Assembly (NCBI GenBank): GCA_964246985.1
Contig: CAXTSE010000001.1
Span: 186,001-250,000, forward strand
DNA length: 64,000 nt
Direction: 5' to 3'
From: CAXTSE01 sp964246985
Lineage (GTDB): Bacteria; Actinomycetota; Actinomycetes; Actinomycetales; Microbacteriaceae
Every line of letters begins with the position of its first letter. Positions within the stretch are counted from its first letter, which is position 1. Below, in pieces: positions 8,301 to 15,778 of the stretch. The notes under the pieces are model-generated. The model did no database searches and was not told the origin of the DNA. It worked only from the letters and a program-made list of their open reading frames with translations. Position numbers and translations under genes: made by a program.

Positions 8301-9429
8301 CTCCGACGGCTTCGAAGCCCCCTCCGAGAACCTCACCACGTACCTCGCCACCGAGATCCGCCGCCAGACGCACACCGTCCTCACTCCGACCGACTTCGAC
8401 CTCGAGCGCCTGCCCGCGCACTTGCGCATGACGTTCGCCGCGATCGACGACCGGGGGCGCCGGGTGGCGACGTCGAAGGATCTGGCGGCACTGCAGGCGA
8501 AGCTCGGCGAGACGGCTCGGGTGAGCGTCGCGAAGGCGACGGCCCCATCCGGGCCGGACCGGTCGCTCGAGCGGTCCGGACTCGTCACGTGGGATCTCGA
8601 CGAGCTGCCGAGGGTCGTCGAGGGCGGGATGTCGGCGGGCGCGACGTCCGGGGTGGTGCGCGGATTCCCTGCCCTCGTCGACGAGGGTGCGAGCGTCGCG
8701 ATCCGGGTGCTGGGCACCGCCGCCGAGCAGGCGCGTGAGCACCCGAAGGGCGTGCGCCGCCTGCTCGCCCTGACCCTGCCGAGCCCGCTCGCGTACGTGC
8801 AGGAGCATCTGACGGGCACCGAGAAGCTTCTGCTCGCGGCGAGCCCGTACCGGTCGACCGCCGCGCTGCTCGACGACGCGCTGCTCGCCGTGATCGACGC
8901 CCAGCTCGCCGGGCGGGCGCCCTCCACGCGCGGGGAGTTCGAGGCGCTCCGGGTCGAGGTGTCGAGCGGGCTCATGGAGGCGCTCTTCGACACCGTGAGC
9001 ACGACGGCGAAGGTGATGCAGGGCGCCCGTGACGCGGATCGTGCGATCTCGCGCGCATCCAGCATCGCCCTGATGGGACCCCTGGCGGATGCGCGCGCCC
9101 AGCTGGACGCGCTCGTGCACCCCGGCTTCGTGCGGGCCACGGGGGTCGCGCAGCTGCGCCGGCTGCCGACCTATCTGGCGGGCCTCGTGCACCGTGTCGA
9201 CAGACTCGCCGACAACCTCGGACGCGACCGCCAGTGGCAGACGGAGGTCGAGCAGGCGGCCGCCCTCTACCGGGAGGCCGGCGGCACGCTGCCGTTGGCG
9301 CCCGACGCCGAGCCGCGACTCGTGCAGGCACGCTGGATGCTCGAGGAGCTGCGGCTGTCGCTCTTCGCGCAGCACCTCGGCGCGGCCGGCCCGATCAGCG
9401 TGCAGCGCATCCGGAAGCAGCTCGGCTGA
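5398..9429 (+). CDS. hrpA: ATP-dependent RNA helicase HrpA
   Basis: 1343 aa DEAH-box helicase of about the usual HrpA length. Motif I is GATGSGKTTQ (residues 39-48), motif II is DEAH (about 132-135, IIDEAHERS), motif III is TSATID, and motif VI is QRSGRAGR. The HA2/OB region and the long HrpA-specific C-terminal part follow. It acts on RNA in the cytoplasm; family members help resolve stalled or colliding ribosomes. GGAGG precedes ATG 5398. Odd point: between the helicase core and the HA2 domain (about residues 427-475) there is an in-frame low-complexity stretch encoded by a palindromic repeat (separate entry). A second short repeat-like piece lies near residue 635. Confidence 0.95.
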   Translation: MSDALPFTISYPPELPVSQARDELARAIAGSQVVIVAGATGSGKTTQLPKICLELGRERIGHTQPRRIAARSIAERIADELGVDLGGVVGYQVRFDDRAKADTRVKLMTDGVLLAEINRDRDLRQYDTIIIDEAHERSLTIDFLLGYLKQLLPRRPELKLIVTSATIDPESFARHFADAEGTPAPIVEVSGRTFPVEVRYRPLVAEVSEDEEGIASDDRDYLQGITDALAELKREAAGDVLVFLTGENEIRDAEDAIRGSSGPDTEVLPLYGRLSAADQHRVFDTKRTPGIRRRVVLATNVAETSLTVPGIKYVIDAGTARISRYSVRSKVQRLPIEAISQASANQRSGRAGRTSDGIAIRLYSEEDFASRPEFTDPEILRTNLAAVILQMTSIGLGDIAAFPFLQPPDSRGIQDGVDLLRELGALELGAKAISGLRRDASADARPGRQVTSGSIDPEAASRRVASGGAPQPALSITRIGRDLARLPVDPRFGRMLVEAKRHGVVREVAAIVAGLSIQDVRERPLAKRPQADQAHARFADPTSDFLTLLALWNHLEEKQRELSSSAFRRLCKAEFLSYLRVREWQDLYRQLVRAGKPLGLVPEDAKVDPTGIHRSLLAGLLSRIGLRDERTKASTGSTNGRKPPPTADKRGAREYLGARGTRFMIFPGSALAKKGPPAVMAAELVETSRLFARTVASIDPAWAEALAGDLVKRSYGEPRWEKRQGSAVADEKVMLYGVPIVPKRRIQLARIDPEQARELLIRHALVDGDWPYEIRSNGLYDFDRANRALRRDLEELEERTRRRDLLVDDEVIVDFYDRVIPADVTDVRRFETWWKATRTTSPELLLMTERSLLGEQAEADAAGPSGDPVESSYPTLWHQGDQRMRLSYRFEPGADDDGVTVEIPLALLPRVEATGFDWLVPGLREELVTALLKTLPKAIRKNVVPALDWARKLLLPLAEEGREATRAASDGFEAPSENLTTYLATEIRRQTHTVLTPTDFDLERLPAHLRMTFAAIDDRGRRVATSKDLAALQAKLGETARVSVAKATAPSGPDRSLERSGLVTWDLDELPRVVEGGMSAGATSGVVRGFPALVDEGASVAIRVLGTAAEQAREHPKGVRRLLALTLPSPLAYVQEHLTGTEKLLLAASPYRSTAALLDDALLAVIDAQLAGRAPSTRGEFEALRVEVSSGLMEALFDTVSTTAKVMQGARDADRAISRASSIALMGPLADARAQLDALVHPGFVRATGVAQLRRLPTYLAGLVHRVDRLADNLGRDRQWQTEVEQAAALYREAGGTLPLAPDAEPRLVQARWMLEELRLSLFAQHLGAAGPISVQRIRKQLG
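6685..6816 (+). repeat. Palindromic REP-like element inserted in frame in hrpA
   Basis: Two perfect hairpins lie in tandem: GCGAAGGCCA / TGGCCTTCGC (arms 6685-6694 and 6699-6708, 4-nt loop) and CTGACGCCCG / CGGGCGTCAG (arms 6722-6731 and 6735-6744, 3-nt loop). A third part around 6776-6812 contains CTTCGAGACGCGTCGCCTCC and GCGCTCCTCA, wording I associate with dispersed intergenic repeats of Microbacteriaceae. All of it is translated in the hrpA frame (residues about 430-473) without a stop. A shorter piece, CCTCGACAGGCTCGACCAAC, occurs at about 7295-7315. The dispersed-repeat identity is from memory and needs a genome search. Confidence 0.6.
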
Positions 9430-9600
9430 GCCGCACCCGCCGCCCGTCGGAACGCCCCCAATAGGGGTGACGAGACGGTTCCGAGAGCCAGCGCTCCTGT
9501 ACTGTGATGACCACTCCCTCTGCTAGGCGATGACCGCCCGCGGAGTCGTCGATCCCCAATCGGCGGCACCGCACACCACGTCGAGCGACGGAGTTTTCAC

Positions 9601-11109
9601 GTGAAGTTACTGCACGGGCCGTCTCACCCTGCACGTCGCACCCGCGTGCCGGCCCGTCTCGCGTCGATGCGCCCGGCTGGCCGTCTCTCCGTTATCCGTC
9701 TGATCACCGTCGGCCTCGTCGCGGCGCTGACGCTCGCAGTCGTAACACCCGATGCCGTCTTTGCCGGTCAATTGGGCTCAGAGCCGGTTCGCCCGGTCGT
9801 CACCTTCACGTCGCTCGCGACGATCGGCAGCGCCGAGGATCCGCACGGCGGCAACTACGACTCCATCAGTCGGGTCTGGAACGGGACCGCGTACGTCTAC
9901 GAGGCTCTGGTCGCAGGGGTGCCCTTAGAGGCCGGAGCCCCCGCGCCTGCCGTCAGTGCGGCCGCCGCAGTCGCCGCCCTCCCACGCGTCCCCTGGTACG
10001 GCGGACCTGCCTACTACGCGAAGTTCCCGAAGGCCGCGGCCTCCGGGTGGACGAACCCGTCGTTCTTCCCGATCTCCGTGTTCCTCGGCAAGCCGTCGCA
10101 CGCGGCGTCGCTGAAAGCCATCGGCATCAACACCTACATGGGCGCGGAGCACGACGGCTCGTCCCTGACCTCGATCACCAACCAGGGGATCTCGGTGCTC
10201 GCGCAGACCGAGTGGTCGCCCGCGGAGGTCGGGAACAACGCCGGCGTCGTCGGGTGGCACGCCTCCGACGAGTGCGAGATGGGGTACGGCGGCTGCAGCA
10301 GCGCCACCGAGAACGGACGCCTCGCGCAGCAGCAGACGTTCGTGTCCCAGCTGCGCGGGCTGAACGACGGCCGTTTCATCCAGGCCAACTTCGGAAACGG
10401 CGTCCTCGGCACCTGGTGGGCCCCCACGACGATGGACGACCAGGTCGGGCTCATGGACCTCACCAGCGTCGACAAGTACGCCTACACGAGCCCCCACGTG
10501 AATGACATCATGCCGGTGTCGCCTTTCTGGCCGAAGAGTAAGAACCCGGCCAGCTCGGGCGCCTACGGCTGGCAGCAGGACCGTATGTCGTCGTTCTCGA
10601 ACTCGACCAAGCCGAACTGGGTCTTCGTGGAGACGGCCAAGCCGTTCCTGACGGAGGCCGGGGCCCGGACGATCTCCGGGGAGCAGATCGAGGGCGCTGT
10701 CTGGAACTCGATCATCCACGGCGCGTCGGGTATCGCCTACTTCCAGCACAACAACAACGGCCAGTGCGGCACCTACTCCCTCGTCGACTGCGGTCAGCCC
10801 CTGCGCGACAAGGTGAAGCAGATCGACGCGGACGTTCAGTCGCTCGCGCCGGTGATCAACACGCAGTCGTACGCGTGGAAGTTCGGAGCCCACCTCGAGA
10901 CGGCGCTGAAGGTGAAGGACGGCACCGCGTACATCTTCGCGATGACCGACGGCGTCACCGGCGCCCAGGTGTTCACGATGCCCGCGCCGATGACGGGGAC
11001 AGTGACCGTCGTCGGCGAGGGCCGCACCCTTCCGCTCACGAACGGCGTCTTCACCGACACGTTCAGCAACGAGTTCAGCCACCACATCTACACGGTCGCC
11101 CTCGGGTAG
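9601..11109 (+). CDS. Secreted glycoside-hydrolase-like protein, paralogue 1
   Basis: 502 aa. A basic N-terminus followed by a hydrophobic segment (about 31-48) and AFAG suggests a Sec signal peptide cleaved near residue 56. A linker of about 75 residues rich in Ala/Pro precedes the main domain (about 131-502). I do not recognise a CAZy family. The pattern of strands with VGWHASDECEMGY (D223-E224) and NWVFVETAKP (E344), about 120 residues apart, resembles the acid/base and nucleophile of clan GH-A TIM barrels. GTG 9601 has GGAG 7 nt upstream. A close paralogue is at 22758; the two bracket the carrier/ATP-grasp genes. Likely it trims or cleaves the exported polysaccharide; this is inference from context. 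Confidence 0.75.
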   Translation: MKLLHGPSHPARRTRVPARLASMRPAGRLSVIRLITVGLVAALTLAVVTPDAVFAGQLGSEPVRPVVTFTSLATIGSAEDPHGGNYDSISRVWNGTAYVYEALVAGVPLEAGAPAPAVSAAAAVAALPRVPWYGGPAYYAKFPKAAASGWTNPSFFPISVFLGKPSHAASLKAIGINTYMGAEHDGSSLTSITNQGISVLAQTEWSPAEVGNNAGVVGWHASDECEMGYGGCSSATENGRLAQQQTFVSQLRGLNDGRFIQANFGNGVLGTWWAPTTMDDQVGLMDLTSVDKYAYTSPHVNDIMPVSPFWPKSKNPASSGAYGWQQDRMSSFSNSTKPNWVFVETAKPFLTEAGARTISGEQIEGAVWNSIIHGASGIAYFQHNNNGQCGTYSLVDCGQPLRDKVKQIDADVQSLAPVINTQSYAWKFGAHLETALKVKDGTAYIFAMTDGVTGAQVFTMPAPMTGTVTVVGEGRTLPLTNGVFTDTFSNEFSHHIYTVALG

Positions 11110-11194
11110 TCGCGGACGCATCCGAGATCCGGGGTGCCTGCGGTTCCGAGCAGACCTCGCCGATCCCGCTATCCTGCCCGAGGGAGGCGACGAC

Positions 11195-11665
11195 ATGCCG
11201 ATATCGACCACACGCGCGTTCGAGGTGCGCGTCGGATGCGATGTGCAGTCGATCGACGATGTCCGCGCGTCGCTCGATGCCGCGGGCGACCGCTACCTCC
11301 GCCGGGTCCTCGGCGACGGCGAGCGCGCTGAAGCGTCGACCCTGACCAGCTCCGAGCTGGTCATCCGCTACGCGAGCGGACGGTTCGCGGCGAAGGAGGC
11401 CGTCTACAAAGCGCTCCGCGTTCGTCCGGATGCCTCTCTCGGCTGGACGCAGATCGAGATCCTCGCCGACGACATCGGCGCACCCCGCGTGCGCCTGAGC
11501 GGGTCGGCGGCCGAGCTGTCCGCGGCCGCCGGCATCGAGGACATCGCGATCTCGATCAGCCACGCCGCATCGTTCGCGTTCGCAGTGGCGACGGCCGTAG
11601 CACCCGCGGTCGACGTCGCTCCTCCGCCCTCCCCCTACCCCGACCCGAGGAGCAGGCCCGCATGA
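11195..11665 (+). CDS. Holo-ACP synthase-like 4'-phosphopantetheinyl transferase
   Basis: 156 aa. It transfers the phosphopantetheine arm of CoA to a Ser of a carrier protein. AcpS-type motifs: VGCDVQSIDDV (D16, the Mg-binding Asp of the usual GxD motif) and RFAAKEAVYKAL (K67, E68, K72, the WxxKEA-like motif), with the strand SISHAASFAFAVA at the C-terminus. Its length is slightly above AcpS (about 120-140 aa). It overlaps the amino acid:carrier protein ligase gene by 4 nt (ATGA), which points to the carrier protein at 18348-18620 as its substrate rather than the fatty-acid ACP. GGGAGG precedes the start. Confidence 0.85.
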   Translation: MPISTTRAFEVRVGCDVQSIDDVRASLDAAGDRYLRRVLGDGERAEASTLTSSELVIRYASGRFAAKEAVYKALRVRPDASLGWTQIEILADDIGAPRVRLSGSAAELSAAAGIEDIAISISHAASFAFAVATAVAPAVDVAPPPSPYPDPRSRPA

Positions 11666-12597
11666 CCGACCCAGTCGACCCGCTGACCGCGCAACGTCGC
11701 GCCTTCCGCGCCGAGCTCGAGCAGCACGGATGGCTCATCCCCTCGCACTCCGCTGTCCTTCCCGGCCTGGGAACACGCGCCGTCGCCGTCTACGACGGGC
11801 TTGCTGCGGCCATCGCCCGAGCCGCGCGCGATGCCTTCGCCAGCGAGATCACACCCATGCGCTTCCCGCCGGTCGTCGGGGTGCAGCTGCTCGAGAAGAC
11901 CGGCTATGTCGCGTCGTTCCCTCAGCTGCTCGGCACGATCGACTCCTTCCACGGCGGCCAGCCGGAGTTCCGAGAGCTCATCGCGGAATACGACCGCGGC
12001 GGCGACTGGCAGGCCTCGCTCAGCACTACCGGCCTGGCGCTCGTCTCGGCGGCCTGCCACCCCCTCTTCGCCTCCCTCCAGGACTCCACGGTCGAACCCG
12101 AGACGCTCTACGAACTCACGGGCGAGTGCTTCCGTCACGAGCCCTCGGAGGACCCGATGCGGCTCGTGAGCTTCCGGATGCGGGAGTACGTCCGCGTCGG
12201 CACCGAGGCCGGGGCGAGGGAGCACCGTCGGCGTTGGCTCGACATCGCGCAGGAGCTCTTCGCCCGACTGGAGCTCCCCGTCGAGGTCGTTCCCGCGAAC
12301 GACCCGTTCTTCGGACGGGGCGGCACCCTCCTGGCCGCGAACCAGATCGCGGCCGAGGCCAAGCTCGAGATCGTGACTGAGGTCTACGAGGGCACCGAGA
12401 CGGCGATCACCTCCGGCAACGTCCACGGCGATCACTTCGGTGCGGACTTCTCCATCTCGCTTCCGGACGGATCGGTGGCCCAGAGCGCGTGCGTCGGGTT
12501 CGGCATGGAGCGCATCATCCTCGCCCTCGCCCGTCGGCACGGGTACGCTCTCGAGGACTGGCCGACGGGGGTACGCGCCGCGCTGGGACTCCTGTGA
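11662..12597 (+). CDS. Amino acid:[carrier protein] ligase, class II aaRS-like
   Basis: 311 aa. This is a stand-alone catalytic core of an atypical seryl-tRNA-synthetase-like enzyme without a tRNA-binding arm. Motif 2 is CFRHEPSEDPMRLVSFRMREYV and motif 3 is GFGMERIILAL. Candidate Zn ligands are C132 (SAACHPLF), E175 (FRMRE) and C277 (QSACVGFG). They fit the Cys/Glu/Cys set known for the amino acid:carrier protein ligases of Bradyrhizobium and Agrobacterium. Those enzymes adenylate Gly or Ala and load it on the phosphopantetheine arm of a small carrier protein. The gene is coupled to the PPTase (4-nt overlap) and the hydrolase (GTGA overlap). The amino acid specificity cannot be read from sequence alone. 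Confidence 0.88.
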   Translation: MTDPVDPLTAQRRAFRAELEQHGWLIPSHSAVLPGLGTRAVAVYDGLAAAIARAARDAFASEITPMRFPPVVGVQLLEKTGYVASFPQLLGTIDSFHGGQPEFRELIAEYDRGGDWQASLSTTGLALVSAACHPLFASLQDSTVEPETLYELTGECFRHEPSEDPMRLVSFRMREYVRVGTEAGAREHRRRWLDIAQELFARLELPVEVVPANDPFFGRGGTLLAANQIAAEAKLEIVTEVYEGTETAITSGNVHGDHFGADFSISLPDGSVAQSACVGFGMERIILALARRHGYALEDWPTGVRAALGLL

Positions 12598-14249
12598 CAG
12601 CGCGGGGCGAGCAGACCTGGTTCCCGAGTGGAGACCGGACGCTCGAAGGCTGGGTGCATCGGCCCGATGACGGCCGGGCGGTGGGCGCCGTCGTGATCGC
12701 GGGCCCGTTCGCCCACGAGGCGCTCGTCACGTACCGTGCGCTGCGGGTGATGGCCGTGGAGGCCGCTCGGCAGGGATTCGTCGCGGTGCGGTTCAGCTGG
12801 TCCGGCACGGGCGACTCCGAGCCCGCCCCGGCTGCCACCGACCTCGCGCTGGCCTGGCAGGAGGATCTCGCGGCGGCGGTGGAGCTCGCCCGGTCGGCCT
12901 CAGGTGTCGACGACGTGCAGGCGATCGGCGTGCGCTTCGGCGCTGCTGTGGTCGCCGAGGCGCCGGTCTCCCTGCGGAGGCGCGTGCTGTGGGCGCCGCT
13001 CGGCGGCAGAGCCTTTCTGCGCATGCAGTCGAGCCTCCTGACCATGCACCTGCCGGCGGACTTTCCGCGTGCGCAGCAGGGACTCGAGCTCTGTGGCTAC
13101 ATGCTGGACGAGGCCGACGCGTCCTCTCTCCGGCGCCTCCGTGACCCGCGCTCGGCGATGGCCGAAACCGGCCCGCACACCTCGTGGATCCTCGTGGAGG
13201 ACGAGGCGGACGCCTCAGCCGAGCTGTTCGATCGCGAGCCCAACTACGCGCGTGTGTCGATGCCGTCGGTGCGGCGGGTGCTCTCCGCGCTGGAGCCGAG
13301 CCGGGCGGCCCCCGTCCCCGAGTGGTCCGCGGACCGCGAGCACATCGTCTCCGACCCGTCGAGCGGCCGCGGGATGCGCCACTCGCTGGTCGACATCGGG
13401 CCCGATAGGCTGCCGGCGATCCTCACCGAGCCGATCGGCGGGGTGCCGGCGTCGAGTGCAGCCCTGCTCGTCCCCTTCGCGAACGACGCGAAGGGCGCCG
13501 ACCGGATCGCTCGGGCCACCTCGCTCCGCCTCGCGGAGCGCGGCGTGCCGACGCTGCGTGCCGATCGCAGGGGAATCGGGGACGCGGCCGATCCGCGGGA
13601 TCTGGCCGAGACCACCTCGCTGACCGAGGATCAGGCGGGCGACGTCGTGCTCTTCGCGGAGTGGCTGGCCGAGCGCACGCACCTGCCGGTCATCGGAATC
13701 GGGCTCTGCTCGGGTGCCTGGCTGGTCGCTCGTGCCGCGCTCCGCGCTCCGTTCCAGCGGTTGCTCCTGATCAACAACCAGGCCTGGAGCACGTCGGAGC
13801 GGTACTACGAGCGTCAGAGACGCATGATGCGCACGACCGCGGATACGACCGCGGACCCGGACGCCGAGACTCTCTCGCCGTCGCGCGGAGGGCTCGCGCG
13901 ACGACTCAAGCGGTTCGTCCGGCATCGTGCCCCGTATCAGATCCGATTCCGGCTGTTCTCCGGATTGGGCGTGGACGAGATCGCGGAATCACTGCTCGCG
14001 CCGATCCCCCGGCAGACGTCTGTCCGGCTGCTCAACGGGTCTGCCGATCAGAGGCACTGGGAGTCGACTCGCGGTCCGCATGCCCTGCGACGGCTGTCGC
14101 GTCGCGGCCACCGGATCCGCGTCGATCACGACCCCCGTGCCGACCACGCGCTCATGTCCGAGGCGGCCCTGCAGTCCTATCTCGACCTCTTGGACGAGGA
14201 GTTCGACGTACGCGATGAGCCGGTGGCGACAATCGACTCTCGCGCCTGA
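12594..14249 (+). CDS. Tandem alpha/beta-hydrolase protein
   Basis: 551 aa from GTG 12594, which overlaps the previous stop as GTGA; the longer ORF from 12489 only adds out-of-frame ligase sequence. Two alpha/beta-hydrolase domains: domain 1 (about 1-270) has IAGPFAHEAL, SWSGTGDS and an elbow GVRFGA (about 112-117) in which the nucleophile is replaced by Arg. Domain 2 (about 290-540) has LVPFANDAKGADR, RADRRGIGD and elbow GLCSGA with Cys at about residue 372, then NGSADQ (acid) and DHALM (His). So domain 1 looks inactive and domain 2 may use Cys, as in dienelactone hydrolases. It could release or transfer the product from the carrier protein; that role is inferred from the operon. Confidence 0.78.
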   Translation: MTARGEQTWFPSGDRTLEGWVHRPDDGRAVGAVVIAGPFAHEALVTYRALRVMAVEAARQGFVAVRFSWSGTGDSEPAPAATDLALAWQEDLAAAVELARSASGVDDVQAIGVRFGAAVVAEAPVSLRRRVLWAPLGGRAFLRMQSSLLTMHLPADFPRAQQGLELCGYMLDEADASSLRRLRDPRSAMAETGPHTSWILVEDEADASAELFDREPNYARVSMPSVRRVLSALEPSRAAPVPEWSADREHIVSDPSSGRGMRHSLVDIGPDRLPAILTEPIGGVPASSAALLVPFANDAKGADRIARATSLRLAERGVPTLRADRRGIGDAADPRDLAETTSLTEDQAGDVVLFAEWLAERTHLPVIGIGLCSGAWLVARAALRAPFQRLLLINNQAWSTSERYYERQRRMMRTTADTTADPDAETLSPSRGGLARRLKRFVRHRAPYQIRFRLFSGLGVDEIAESLLAPIPRQTSVRLLNGSADQRHWESTRGPHALRRLSRRGHRIRVDHDPRADHALMSEAALQSYLDLLDEEFDVRDEPVATIDSRA

Positions 14250-14260
14250 GCGCCGTCCGC

Positions 14261-15778
14261 TCAGGCGGTGCCGGGGCGACGCCTGACGACCCGCTGCGCT
14301 CCGTGGCGCGCGAGACCGAGCAGCTCGGTCCAGGTGTCGCGAGCCGTCAGGCGGAAGACGGGCAGGTAGACGGCCAGGACGGCGAGCCCGACCAGGACGA
14401 CGCCGACGAGATCGGGCAGATCCGCGGTCAGCCACGCCGCGAGGTAACCCGCGCCGGCAGCCACGGCACCGGGCACCCCCACCTGGAGGAACCGTCCGAC
14501 GACGTCCCACCTCCTCGCTCCCAGGACGCGAGCGGTGACGAACCAGCGGATGGTCGTGACCACGATGCTCGCGATCAGCCCGCCCACGACGACCGCCTGC
14601 AGTCCCCCGAGCGACGCCCCGATCCAGGTCGCGGCGACGATGAGGACCGAGGAGTAGAGGGCGTACAGGGTCCACAGGCGCGGCCGCCCCACGCCCGCGT
14701 ACAGCGCGTGGTCGAGGGAGTCGACGAGGAAGATCGAGGTGATGGCGACGACCATGCCGGGTGCGATGCTCGCGTCCCACTGATCTCCGTACATGAACGG
14801 CACCAGGTGGGTGGCGGACGCTGCGATGAAGACCATCAGCGGCACCAGCAGGGTGTACATGGTGGAGAAGGAACGGAGGTATCCCGATCGCAGCCGGTCA
14901 GGCGACTCGCGGATCATGGCGAAGGCCACCGTCGACACCTGGAGCACCGCCGAGAGGACCACATCCGTCACGACCCGAGTGAGACGCTGGACGATGTTGA
15001 GGTAGCCGAGCGCGGCGACTCCTAGCGTGCTGGTGATGATGAAGTTGACGAGCAGCTGGGCGGCGGTCTGCAGGCCTGTGCTGACGACGTAGTTGCCCCC
15101 GAACCCGACCATCTTCCGCAGCTCCGAGCGGGAGAACTGGAAGGCGGGACGGTACCGCGTGGCGACCCAGGCGAGGAGCGTGGCCAGGAACTGGAGCGTG
15201 AGGGTCTGCAGGACGAGAGCCCACACCCCGAGCCCGGCAACGGCGGCGGCTACCGCGACGGCCTGGCTGACGATCGCGGCGATCGCGCTCTGCACGGCGA
15301 CCTCCTTGAAGCGGAGCTCGCGGCGGAGCATCGTCTGCGGTACCGCCCCCAGGGTCACCAGAAGGGCCGTGGGAGCGAGAGCCTGCATCACGGGGCCGGC
15401 GCTCGGCTCGCCGAACGCATCCGCGATGAGCGGCGCTGCGAGGACGAGCGCCGCTCCGCCCACCAGCGCGATCGACGTCGAGATCCAGAAGTACGTGTGG
15501 TAGATGAGCTTGGTCGGCGCGGGGTGCTGGAGCACGTAGATCGTGATGCCGAGGTCCGCGAGGACCTGCAGGATCGGGATGAGCGTCGATGCGATCGCGA
15601 CGACGCCGAAGTCGCTCGGAGACAGCAGGCGCGCCAGGATGAGGACGGTCACGAAGGCGGTGACGCGCGTCAGCAGGTTCTGGGCGACGGACCAGAACGC
15701 GCCGGCGGCCGCCGTGCGCGCGAGTCCACCGTCTCCCCGGTCGCCGTCCGTCGGCGAGGGAGCCGCCTCTTCGCTCAC
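14261..15778 (-). CDS. Oligosaccharide flippase (Wzx-like, MATE/MOP superfamily)
   Basis: 505 aa, predicted to span the membrane about 12-14 times. The start FWSVAQNLLTRVTAFVTVLILARLL, read in pieces, is the typical N-terminus of polysaccharide biosynthesis flippases, followed by LSPSDFGVVAIA. It would flip undecaprenyl-diphosphate-linked repeat units across the cytoplasmic membrane. GTG 15778 overlaps the stop of the upstream ATP-grasp gene (GTGA), so it is translationally coupled. It is the last gene of the minus-strand operon ATP-grasp, carrier, ATP-grasp, ATP-grasp, flippase. The ORF extends upstream of 15778 only as antisense-like sequence. It faces the alpha/beta-hydrolase gene, 11 nt away. 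Confidence 0.9.
   Translation of the reverse strand: MSEEAAPSPTDGDRGDGGLARTAAAGAFWSVAQNLLTRVTAFVTVLILARLLSPSDFGVVAIASTLIPILQVLADLGITIYVLQHPAPTKLIYHTYFWISTSIALVGGAALVLAAPLIADAFGEPSAGPVMQALAPTALLVTLGAVPQTMLRRELRFKEVAVQSAIAAIVSQAVAVAAAVAGLGVWALVLQTLTLQFLATLLAWVATRYRPAFQFSRSELRKMVGFGGNYVVSTGLQTAAQLLVNFIITSTLGVAALGYLNIVQRLTRVVTDVVLSAVLQVSTVAFAMIRESPDRLRSGYLRSFSTMYTLLVPLMVFIAASATHLVPFMYGDQWDASIAPGMVVAITSIFLVDSLDHALYAGVGRPRLWTLYALYSSVLIVAATWIGASLGGLQAVVVGGLIASIVVTTIRWFVTARVLGARRWDVVGRFLQVGVPGAVAAGAGYLAAWLTADLPDLVGVVLVGLAVLAVYLPVFRLTARDTWTELLGLARHGAQRVVRRRPGTA

Noticed and set aside
4141..9375. 1744-codon open frame antisense to hrpA and the SRPBCC gene
   Set aside because: High GC keeps antisense frames open; the translation is Arg/Gly/Ala-rich without motifs, and the plus strand encodes conserved proteins.
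9530..9604. 24-codon ORF with a stop overlapping the GTG start at 9601
   Set aside because: The 9601 start has its own GGAG SD at good distance, and the small ORF has only a weak start context, so a leader-peptide role is not needed.
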